From the NCBI GenBank assembly GCA_030604325.1, contig JAUVWC010000078.1, forward strand, positions 1 through 6,597: a stretch of DNA of 6,597 nucleotides, in the 5' to 3' direction. Shown piece after piece: positions 1-5,498 of this stretch. The notes beneath the pieces are model-generated. The model had not been told where the DNA came from. It ran no database searches and was given only the letters and a program-made list of their open reading frames with translations. This DNA is from Candidatus Zixiibacteriota bacterium. GTDB lineage: Bacteria; Blakebacterota; Blakebacteria; Blakebacterales; Blakebacteraceae. The position numbers and the translations under genes are program-made. How positions within the stretch are numbered: the first letter of the stretch is position 1; the number at the start of each line of letters is the position of its first letter.

Positions 1-159
1 ACCTTGGGAGGCTACCTGACTTCGGCTCTGGGTCGTATCCCGGAGGCGGGTGAACTGTACAGCTTTGAGAATTGGGAGTTCGAGATCCTGGAAGCCACAA
101 TCCGTCGGGTCCTGCGCGTCCGTGTCAGAAAACGCGGCGGGTATGCGGATCAGGAATGA
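1..159 (+). CDS. CorC/HlyC (CNNM-like) family protein, C-terminal fragment
   Basis: This is the last 52 codons of a gene whose 5' end lies outside the window; it is open from base 1 in frame 1 and stops at TGA 157-159. The translation begins TLGGYLTSALGRIPEAGE, continues with FEILEATIRRVLRVRVR and ends in a short basic tail. That matches the transporter-associated (CorC_HlyC) domain closing HlyC/CorC/CNNM proteins: a T-x-G-G-x-(6-8)-GRIP-x-x-GE motif followed by F-E-(V/I)-L-E-A and a basic R-(I/V)-x-R-V strand. Full-length members usually have an N-terminal DUF21 membrane domain and a pair of CBS domains, and have been linked to divalent cation (Mg2+/Co2+) efflux or resistance. Those parts are not visible here, so I cannot tell a membrane-anchored protein from a soluble CorC-like one. 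Family assignment is confident; the substrate is not known. Confidence 0.85.
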   Translation, partial: TLGGYLTSALGRIPEAGELYSFENWEFEILEATIRRVLRVRVRKRGGYADQE

Positions 160-351
160 ACCGGACTATACGAATGAATCCCTATGCTTGCCAATCATGG
201 TGTCGTCTCTTAAACTGCGCCCACCGACGTCGATGCTCTCCATTGTATCGCCGTCATGTAAGTCCTGATCACCTTAAGCTCGTGACAGTATTCCATGCAG
301 TGGTTACATCGAAAGCAGGCCGGCTGCTCCGGCAATCATAAAAAGGTAGTG
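160..351 (+). other. Intergenic region between corC-like gene and lipoprotein gene
   Basis: About 190 bases hold no convincing gene. Open frames crossing this stretch run over the end of the corC-like gene and have no family resemblance. The region contains a possible promoter (188-216) and a 5-bp GC-rich hairpin with a 5-base loop (GCCGG/CCGGC, 319-333), which sits just before the AAAAGG at 341-346. I see no U-rich intrinsic terminator after the corC-like stop. I also see no sequence resembling a Fur box or a DtxR/IdeR operator, although only strong matches would be noticed by eye. If the lipoprotein starts at ATG 295 instead of TTG 352, the last part of this stretch is coding. Confidence 0.5.
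188..216 (+). promoter_or_regulatory. Candidate sigma70-type promoter
   Basis: TTGCCA at 188-193 (5 of 6 matches to TTGACA) is followed, after exactly 17 bases, by TAAACT at 211-216 (4 of 6 matches to TATAAT). This would start transcription near 222-224, ahead of the lipoprotein gene and the cluster behind it. It is the best-spaced hexamer pair I found in the gap. The -10 element is poor, and a chance match in 190 bases is quite possible. Confidence 0.3.
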
Positions 352-753
352 TTGGTTGCTCCCCATCCGGAAACAATAGAGTCTACCCGGTGGGGGTCGA
401 ATCCGCTCTCTCTGCGGATCACGGCCCTCTTATTTCTTCTCGCCCTGGTTGCCGTCGGATGCGGAGGAGTGCGCGACGATCGAAACGATATCCGGGCTAA
501 GCACGGTGAGCCGGATGAAGTCAGTTACAATGAGGGTCCCGTCACTGACTATGAGTACTGGACGTACTATAATTTCCAGGGAGGTGAAAAGGATTACGAA
601 TTCAGTTTTCAACGGAGCAGGAACGCCTGCGGCGCCAGCAAAAACTGGCTCCTCATCAGGGAAAGGGAAGTGACTCCGGTGCCCGGTTTCAGCCGGCTCG
701 AGCCCGGTCATGTCCGGCTGAATCCCCGTACCTCAAATCCGATACGACCATAA
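352..753 (+). CDS. Small lipoprotein of unknown function
   Basis: A 133-residue protein with a lipoprotein signal peptide: a basic n-region (R near residue 22), a hydrophobic stretch ALLFLLALVAV, and Cys37 preceded by A-V-G, a plausible lipobox for lipid attachment and signal peptidase II cleavage. The mature part begins GGVRDDRNDIRAKHGEPDEV. The GEPDEV turn (52-57) followed by the aromatic strands YEYWTYY (67-73) and YEFSF (82-86) resembles the small-lipoprotein pattern of SmpA/BamE/OmlA type, where a G-x-P-(D/T)-x-V turn precedes a strand with a W-x-Y core. That is a fold-level resemblance, not a function. I chose TTG 352 because AAAAGG (341-346) lies 5 bases upstream and because ATG 295 has no ribosome site and would put the lipobox Cys at residue 56, far from the N-terminus. 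GTG 349 is also possible. The C-terminal 45 residues match nothing I recognise. Confidence 0.6.
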   Translation: MVAPHPETIESTRWGSNPLSLRITALLFLLALVAVGCGGVRDDRNDIRAKHGEPDEVSYNEGPVTDYEYWTYYNFQGGEKDYEFSFQRSRNACGASKNWLLIREREVTPVPGFSRLEPGHVRLNPRTSNPIRP

Positions 754-770
754 TGAGAAAACATGATGGC

Positions 771-776
771 AGGAGG
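771..776 (+). promoter_or_regulatory. Ribosome binding site deciding the GTG 785 start
   Basis: A perfect AGGAGG core lies 8 bases before GTG 785. It settles the choice of this GTG over GTG 791 and over the first in-frame ATG at 821, which has no such site. Confidence 0.75.
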
Positions 777-784
777 ATACTCCG

Positions 785-1177
785 GTGGAGGTGCTGATCG
801 TCCACCCGCGCAGCGATAGCATGTTTGAGAAGATCATCCTGCGCAGTGATAAGCCATGCGTAGTAGCATTTGTCGACAAATCGCTCGTTAGCCTGCAGGA
901 CTATATGAGGATAGAAGAGACCTTCCGTGCTACTGGGGCGGACTGGTGTATGTTCGGTCTGGCCTACATGGAGGATGTCCCCAAGATCATCAGGAACTTC
1001 TTCGACGAGGATAGTATCGGGAGCATCATGTACCTATTTATGAAACCTCGCGGGAAGATGCTGCCTCCCACCATAGAAGGATTTATTCCCGGAGAGTTGT
1101 TGAAGGATCAGATCGAGCGGCTCAGAGAATTCACCGAGGTGGATGCGGAAGGGGGAGAGGGGGAGCAGGAAGAGTGA
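785..1177 (+). CDS. Thioredoxin-fold-like protein lacking the CXXC active site
   Basis: A 130-residue cytoplasmic protein without signal peptide or membrane segment. The segment FEKIILRSDKPCVVAFVD (14-31) reads like the opening of a thioredoxin domain (F-x-x-x-(V/I)-x-x-S-D-K-P-V-(L/V)-V-x-F), and the later F-(D/E)-x-x-S-I-G-S-I-x-x-x-x-x-F-K/M-x-x-G-K stretch (72-91) resembles the thioredoxin region around the cis-proline, followed by a C-terminal helix (103-115). The catalytic WCxxC is absent: the equivalent site reads DKSLVSLQ, and the only cysteines are Cys25 and Cys55. The cis-proline position appears to be Met82. A redox role of the usual kind is therefore unlikely; a binding or scaffold role is more plausible. 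The tail (120-130) is strongly acidic and Glu/Gly-rich. The gene starts at GTG with a strong ribosome site, 31 bases after the lipoprotein gene, and overlaps the next gene by 4 bases, so translational coupling is likely. The fold assignment is by eye. Confidence 0.6.
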   Translation: MEVLIVHPRSDSMFEKIILRSDKPCVVAFVDKSLVSLQDYMRIEETFRATGADWCMFGLAYMEDVPKIIRNFFDEDSIGSIMYLFMKPRGKMLPPTIEGFIPGELLKDQIERLREFTEVDAEGGEGEQEE

Positions 1178-2109
1178 GCTGGAGGACCGGTTTCGCTCGC
1201 AGATCACCGATCTCCACATCTGCTGCCCTCACCGCCCTTGCAGCGGTCCAATTGTGCGGTTTACTCCTGCCGCCGCCAGCATCGGCCTCTGTCCAGGCCG
1301 GCAGCGCATCGGACGTGCATGCCTTGTGCCCTACCCCGGGAGGGTACCGGCAGGATCCACGGGGTCGAGAAGAGTCGTCCAGTGGCAGCCGCATCATCGT
1401 CAGATACAGGCTTGATGGGAGATCGGTGCACGTTTTTTCAGGGAACTGGGTGCCCGCCTCGGCCGACCTGTTTGTCGCGGTCGATCCGGGCAGCGGGCAG
1501 CCGGGCCGCGCCTACAGGCTCGAGATCTACGCCATCGAGCAGGGGGAGCGGGTGATGGTCGAGGTTCTCGGCCTTCAGGAATGGGAAAAGCAGACCCGAA
1601 AGTGGGTACATACCGATCTGACCGGTGAGGAGGTCCGCAGCGGGCGGTGGATCTGGACGGGAAGTTTCAGGCCGGGAGACATTATAGTCGTCCAGTGGCG
1701 TGATGCCGATACCGGGCGCGTTGTCCCTCATCCGGTCACTCTGCGAATCGTCGAATCCTTCGGGGCCAAACTCGCCTTCGCCACCCCGGTTTCCATCGTC
1801 TTCCCGGTAACGGGCGAAGCCACTGTGACCGCTTCCGCTGGCTTCTCGATGCGCTACTATCGCATCAGTAATAAACCCCTCTGGCGCACGCTCGATCGCA
1901 TCGGTTTTCCTTCTATTGCTTTTGCCTACGCCACGGTTGGCGGCAGGAAGAGCGTACTCTACTCTCTTGGGATTTCGGCCCTGGACGACCAGCTACACCT
2001 CTACTACGGGGGCTACCGGAACGCTTTGACGGCCAACAACTTCTGGATGGTGGGACTCTCGCTGAAGACGAGAGACCTGATGGCCGCGGCGAGGCGGGTG
2101 TTGAAGTAG
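1174..2109 (+). CDS. Secreted beta-rich protein of unknown function
   Basis: A 311-residue protein with a Sec-type signal peptide: basic n-region (R4, R9, R10), hydrophobic core about 16-32, and a likely signal peptidase I site after Ala38 (ASA-S). I recognise no family. Residues 72-195 look like a beta-sandwich: alternating hydrophobic strands (RIIVRYRL, ADLFVAVD, RAYRLEIYAI, DIIVVQWRDA) joined by G/P/D turns, with a Trp-rich stretch RWIWTGSF (158-165). Residues 200-300 are rich in short amphipathic strands with aromatic residues, ending NNFWMVGLSLKTRDL. That could be part of an outer-membrane barrel or a surface-facing sheet, though it is short for a complete barrel. The start is GTG 1174, within the GTGA that overlaps the previous stop; the purine-rich run just upstream (about 1147-1172) can supply the ribosome site. 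Export to the periplasm or outer membrane is inferred from the signal peptide. Confidence 0.7.
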   Translation: MSWRTGFARRSPISTSAALTALAAVQLCGLLLPPPASASVQAGSASDVHALCPTPGGYRQDPRGREESSSGSRIIVRYRLDGRSVHVFSGNWVPASADLFVAVDPGSGQPGRAYRLEIYAIEQGERVMVEVLGLQEWEKQTRKWVHTDLTGEEVRSGRWIWTGSFRPGDIIVVQWRDADTGRVVPHPVTLRIVESFGAKLAFATPVSIVFPVTGEATVTASAGFSMRYYRISNKPLWRTLDRIGFPSIAFAYATVGGRKSVLYSLGISALDDQLHLYYGGYRNALTANNFWMVGLSLKTRDLMAAARRVLK

Positions 2110-2166
2110 GCCGTGGTAGACCGCAGCGGCGAATTGCCTCGGAGTCGCTACGGATGGCACGTTCAT

Positions 2167-2172
2167 GGTGAT
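2167..2172 (+). promoter_or_regulatory. Possible ribosome binding site for the 98-residue protein
   Basis: GGTGAT, part of the extended anti-Shine-Dalgarno complement, ends 5 bases before ATG 2178. An in-frame TGA at 2169-2171 excludes any earlier start, so ATG 2178 is the first possible one. Confidence 0.4.
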
Positions 2173-2177
2173 GGCAG

Positions 2178-2474
2178 ATGTCGGCGCAGCGAAACTCAGA
2201 AGATAGCCCTCACGCGGACCGTGAGGCGGTACTGGAGGAGACGCACCGCGTGCGAAGCCTGCAACGCGTGGTTGCCCTGGCCCAGCAAACCCTCGCCACC
2301 CAGGTTCGTACCAAGGGGGAAGCGCTTGCCGTAATCAATGGCGTCAGGAAATACGCTTTGAAACTCTTTCCCGATGGAGGGGAAACCTTCGACCTCATTT
2401 ACAGACCACGACTGCTCCGTATCTACAAAGATCGCTTTGAGACCGGCCCGGAAGATTCCGAAAACGATGGCTAA
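2178..2474 (+). CDS. 98-residue protein of unknown function
   Basis: A small soluble protein without signal peptide, membrane segment or cysteine. The N-terminal half (about 14-42) is charged and predicted helical, with spaced Leu/Val residues (VLEETHRVRSLQRVVALAQ) that could form a coiled coil or a helix pair. The C-terminal half carries a compact motif, VRKYALKLFPDGGETFDLIYRPRLLRIYKDRF in two parts around residues 56-87: a basic helix ending in LFPDG, then an aromatic/basic segment FDLIYRPRL. The clear helix-turn-helix character supports a real gene, but I do not recognise the family. It follows the secreted protein gene after a 68-base gap, and its last 8 bases overlap the start of the GNAT gene in another frame, so the two are probably translated together and may be functional partners. 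Confidence 0.6.
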   Translation: MSAQRNSEDSPHADREAVLEETHRVRSLQRVVALAQQTLATQVRTKGEALAVINGVRKYALKLFPDGGETFDLIYRPRLLRIYKDRFETGPEDSENDG

Positions 2475-3462
2475 GACGAGCATTCGCCCCATCCGTGCCG
2501 CGGACGCCGAACGTGTGAGGCGCATCCTGCAGGTCGCATTCGAAGATGAATATCAAAGGATGGGATTGAAGAGCTCGCGCATTCCCGTCATGAACGATCA
2601 GCTCCTTGCCTTCTATCTGGACCGTGCGCGGGAATATTCTTTTGCAGCGGAGCGCAGAGGCGGGCTTATCGGATTTTGCCTGGCCTGCCGCTGGGGAAGT
2701 ACGGCGTGGATGGGGCCCATCGCCGTGCTGCCCCCTGCCCAGGGAGATGGATGGGGAAGGAAGCTGGTAGAGGCTTCCACCAACCTCCTGCGTCAGGGTG
2801 GGGTCACCACGCTTGGGGTGGAAACCATGCCCCGCTCCTACCGCAATCTGCAGTTCTACAGCAGTCTCGGGATGCGGTTTGCCTGCATGACCCTGGACAT
2901 GAGCCGGACGTACAGTGAGGAGAGTCAACCCTCCACACCCTCGATGCCTGTTGAAGGCCTTGAGATGCACACCCTGGGAAGAATGACGGAAGGTGAAGGG
3001 ATAGAGGCCATTGATTCGATTGCCACCATCTCGGATGCAGTTTCGACGGGTCTCGACTACCGACCGGAGGTGGAAACAACACGTCGCCACGGGATTGGAG
3101 AAACCCTTCTTGCCTGCTGGAACGACCAGCCTGTGGGATTTGCCATCCTGCACACCGAGCCGTATGCCAGAGAAGAGATACCGGGCACAATACGTGTAAC
3201 CACACTGCTGGTTAAACCCTCGGCTGAAGGGGTCCCGGGGGTGGACCTGCTGATCGAGGGAATGCTTGACCTAATTGAGTGGTGGGCGGGGGCGGAGGGT
3301 TATGATGCGGTGATCGTGCGGGTGCCCGTTCGATACGTGCAGGTCAGGGACAGTCTGCTCCGCCGGGGATATACGATAACCCATTCGGACATCCGCATGA
3401 CCTACATGGATATGGGCGAGACCGACGAGCCAGGAACGATCCATCTGAGCAAGTGGGAGTAG
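2467..3462 (+). CDS. Tandem GNAT-family N-acetyltransferase
   Basis: A 331-residue protein with two GNAT-like halves. The first (about 5-148) opens with the typical SIRPIRAADAERV strand-helix and carries the acetyl-CoA binding signature (Q/R-x-x-G-x-G/A): GPIAVLPPAQGDGWGRKLVEA around 83-103, with QGDGWG at 92-97 cradling the pyrophosphate, and the end motif RNLQFYSSLGMRFA (126-139), typical of N-x-x-x-F-Y-x-x-x-G-F. The second (about 165-315) has the same layout, including VGFAILH (223-229), VTTLLVKPSAEG (244-255) and LLRRGYTITHSDIRMTY, but no Q/R-x-x-G-x-G loop, so it may be non-catalytic, for dimerisation or substrate recognition. The acetyl acceptor cannot be predicted. I chose ATG 2467 because the GNAT domain starts 5 residues later; a longer frame from 2374 would lie inside the 98-residue gene. 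The gene overlaps that gene by 8 bases and ends 15 bases before feoB. Confidence 0.85.
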   Translation: MAKTSIRPIRAADAERVRRILQVAFEDEYQRMGLKSSRIPVMNDQLLAFYLDRAREYSFAAERRGGLIGFCLACRWGSTAWMGPIAVLPPAQGDGWGRKLVEASTNLLRQGGVTTLGVETMPRSYRNLQFYSSLGMRFACMTLDMSRTYSEESQPSTPSMPVEGLEMHTLGRMTEGEGIEAIDSIATISDAVSTGLDYRPEVETTRRHGIGETLLACWNDQPVGFAILHTEPYAREEIPGTIRVTTLLVKPSAEGVPGVDLLIEGMLDLIEWWAGAEGYDAVIVRVPVRYVQVRDSLLRRGYTITHSDIRMTYMDMGETDEPGTIHLSKWE

Positions 3463-3477
3463 AACGCGCTTAAGTCT

Positions 3478-5478
3478 ATGAGCACGCGGCGATTTCCCGG
3501 CACCGATCCGGATACCTCTCATGAGTCGGAACATCACCAGAGGCTCCTGCTGGTCGGTAATCCGAACGTGGGCAAAAGCGCCATCTTCGGATACATGACT
3601 AGACGCTATGTGACGGTATCGAACTACCCGGGCACCACAGTTGAAATCAGCACGGGCATGGCCACTATCGGCGGCCGTCGGTGGGAAGTCATCGATACCC
3701 CAGGTATCAATACCTTTGTTCCGCAATCGGAGGATGAGCAGGTATCCCGGGATATTCTGCTGGCGGGGGACTACGGCGCAGTCGTCCAGGTAGGGGACAT
3801 GAAGAACCTCCGCCGCGCCCTTCTCATCACCCTCCAGCTTGCCGAGATGGAAGTGCCCTTTCTCATCGATCTGAATATGGAGGATGAAGCGCTCAGCGCC
3901 GGCATCGATGTGGATGTGGCGGCACTTTCGCAGTTCCTGGGGATTCCGGTAGTCAGTACCGTCGCCACGCAGAAGAAGGGCATCTCCACTCTCGTCGATC
4001 GAGTCGCCGGGGCGGCAACGAGCGACTGGCGCTGCGAGTATCCGGCGAGCATCGCGCGCGCAATCGATGAAGTCGAACCGATGCTTCCCGCCGACCTGCC
4101 CATCGGCAGGCGTCCCCTCGCTCTGATGCTGCTTGCTGGTGATGAAACTCTCAGTCGGTGGGTGCTGGATCACCTGGAGGCGGACGAGCTAGGACGGATC
4201 GAGGTCATCCAGAGACGTTTGAGCCGTGAGTTCCCCAACGGAACCAGGTTAGTCATCAACCGGGCCCGCCTGCGTGCGGTCGACCGCCTCATGGCACGCG
4301 TCTTCCGTGTGGAAGCCGCCGTCACCTCACCCGCGTGGTTGCAAAGGGTGGGTAACTGGGCGGCGCATCCTGTATGGGGATTTCCGATACTGCTGGTTGT
4401 GCTCTACCTGGCCTATCTGCTTGTAGGGGTGTTTGGAGCGGGGACTCTCGTTGACTGGCTTGAAGGAGAGTTCTTCCGGGGATGGCTGAACCCGAAGATG
4501 ACGGCGCTCGTGCAGGCCGTCATTCCCCTTCCCATCGTACAGGATTTCTTCGTGGGTGAGTACGGCCTCATCACCATGGCTCTGACCTATGCGGTGGCCA
4601 TCGTTCTTCCGATTGTAGGGACGTTCTTCATCTTCTTCGGGATACTGGAGGACTCAGGTTACATGCCCCGGCTGGCGGTGATGGTGAACCGTGTTTTCAG
4701 GCGGATGGGACTGAGCGGCAAGGCGGTGCTGCCGATGACGCTGGGGCTGGGGTGCGTGACCATGGCCACCATGACCGCACGCATGATGGAGACCCGAAAA
4801 GAACGCACCATCGTCACCCTGCTGCTGGCACTGGGGGTTCCCTGTTCCGCCCAGCTAGGGGTCATCCTCGGAATGCTGGGAGGGCTGGGCCCGACGGCGG
4901 TCGCATTCTGGCTGGGGACGGTGGCGGGGACCCTTTTCCTGGCTGGATGGCTTTCAAGCAGGATACTGCGCGGGGAAGATTCCGATTTCGTGATGGAGCT
5001 GCCTCCCATCCGCGTTCCTCACCTCAGCAACATCGGTGTGAAGACCGTGGCGAGGATCAAATGGTATCTAAGGGAGGCGGTCCCGCTGTTCATCCTGGGC
5101 ACCTTCATACTATTCGTTCTGGACGCTCTGGGCCTGCTCGTCGTGATTCAGAGGGTCGCCAGTCCTGTCGTCCAGGGTGCGCTCGGCCTGCCCGCTGCGG
5201 CTACCCAGGCCTTTCTCATAGGGTTCCTCCGCCGTGATTACGGAGCGGCGGGGCTGTTCGACCTTTATCAGAGCGGCAGTCTCGATCCGGTACAGACTCT
5301 TGTAGCACTTGTTGTCATAACTCTTTTCATGCCATGTATCGCCAACTTACTTATGATTATAAAGGAGCAGGGGATAAAGACAGCATTGGTAATGACTGCT
5401 TTTATCTTCCCTTTCGCTCTGGCTGTAGGCGCTCTGATGAACACTGTGTTGAGGGTGCTGGGGTGGCCGTGGCCGTGA
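3478..5478 (+). CDS. feoB: Ferrous iron transport protein B (FeoB), divergent-core type
   Basis: Inner-membrane GTP-dependent ferrous iron permease, 666 residues; shorter than the roughly 770-residue E. coli protein but within the family range. The cytoplasmic G domain is complete: G1 GNPNVGKS (27-34, with Asn30 at the position expected for K+-assisted hydrolysis), switch I/G2 NYPGTT (49-54), G3 DTPG (73-76), G4 NMED (133-136), and a G5-like STVATQKKG (160-168). A helical linker (about 180-290) leads into the membrane domain at HPVWGFPILLVVLY, with about eight hydrophobic segments. Gate-like parts include LEDSGYMPR (390-398), GLGCVTMAT (423-431), PCSAQLGVI (455-463), GFLRRDYGAAGLF (582-594) and FMPCIAN (617-623), with core Cys426, Cys456 and Cys620. 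The usual GCNxPA is GCVTMA here and SARLPV is SAQLGV. Start ATG 3478 lacks a clear ribosome site; it lies 15 bases after the GNAT stop, so coupling is possible. It is followed 20 bases later by its probable regulator. Confidence 0.95.
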   Translation: MSTRRFPGTDPDTSHESEHHQRLLLVGNPNVGKSAIFGYMTRRYVTVSNYPGTTVEISTGMATIGGRRWEVIDTPGINTFVPQSEDEQVSRDILLAGDYGAVVQVGDMKNLRRALLITLQLAEMEVPFLIDLNMEDEALSAGIDVDVAALSQFLGIPVVSTVATQKKGISTLVDRVAGAATSDWRCEYPASIARAIDEVEPMLPADLPIGRRPLALMLLAGDETLSRWVLDHLEADELGRIEVIQRRLSREFPNGTRLVINRARLRAVDRLMARVFRVEAAVTSPAWLQRVGNWAAHPVWGFPILLVVLYLAYLLVGVFGAGTLVDWLEGEFFRGWLNPKMTALVQAVIPLPIVQDFFVGEYGLITMALTYAVAIVLPIVGTFFIFFGILEDSGYMPRLAVMVNRVFRRMGLSGKAVLPMTLGLGCVTMATMTARMMETRKERTIVTLLLALGVPCSAQLGVILGMLGGLGPTAVAFWLGTVAGTLFLAGWLSSRILRGEDSDFVMELPPIRVPHLSNIGVKTVARIKWYLREAVPLFILGTFILFVLDALGLLVVIQRVASPVVQGALGLPAAATQAFLIGFLRRDYGAAGLFDLYQSGSLDPVQTLVALVVITLFMPCIANLLMIIKEQGIKTALVMTAFIFPFALAVGALMNTVLRVLGWPWP

Positions 5479-5482
5479 CGGT

Positions 5483-5490
5483 GAGGAGGA
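5483..5490 (+). promoter_or_regulatory. Strong ribosome binding site for the DtxR-FeoA fusion
   Basis: GAGGAGGA lies 8 bases before ATG 5499, directly after the feoB stop. It fixes the start and suggests efficient independent initiation on the shared feoB transcript. ATG 5490 overlaps this site but meets a stop codon two codons later and is not used. Confidence 0.8.
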
Positions 5491-5498
5491 TGCTGTAG

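Noticed and set aside
1151..1165. Two runs of five G on the + strand suggesting a G-quadruplex
   Set aside because: Only two G-runs of that length are present, not four; the purine bias is explained by the Glu/Gly-rich tail and the next gene's ribosome site.
2374..2466. Longer N-terminus for the GNAT protein from ATG 2374
   Set aside because: The extra 31 residues precede the canonical GNAT start, have no GNAT character and overlap the 98-residue gene; ATG 2467 fits the domain boundary.
2395..3153. Long minus-strand open frame of 252 codons opposite the GNAT gene
   Set aside because: It lies entirely opposite a gene with clear GNAT motifs; its translation is rich in Cys, His and Pro with no recognisable domain, typical of the reverse strand of GC-rich coding sequence.
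3271..4173. Minus-strand open frame of 300 codons across the GNAT/feoB junction
   Set aside because: It covers the ends of two well-supported plus-strand genes, including the FeoB G motifs, and has no family resemblance or ribosome site supporting it.
4752..5237. Alternative plus-strand frame inside feoB
   Set aside because: It is out of frame with conserved FeoB membrane motifs, and its product is low-complexity in Gly, Arg and Pro, as expected for a shifted GC-rich frame.
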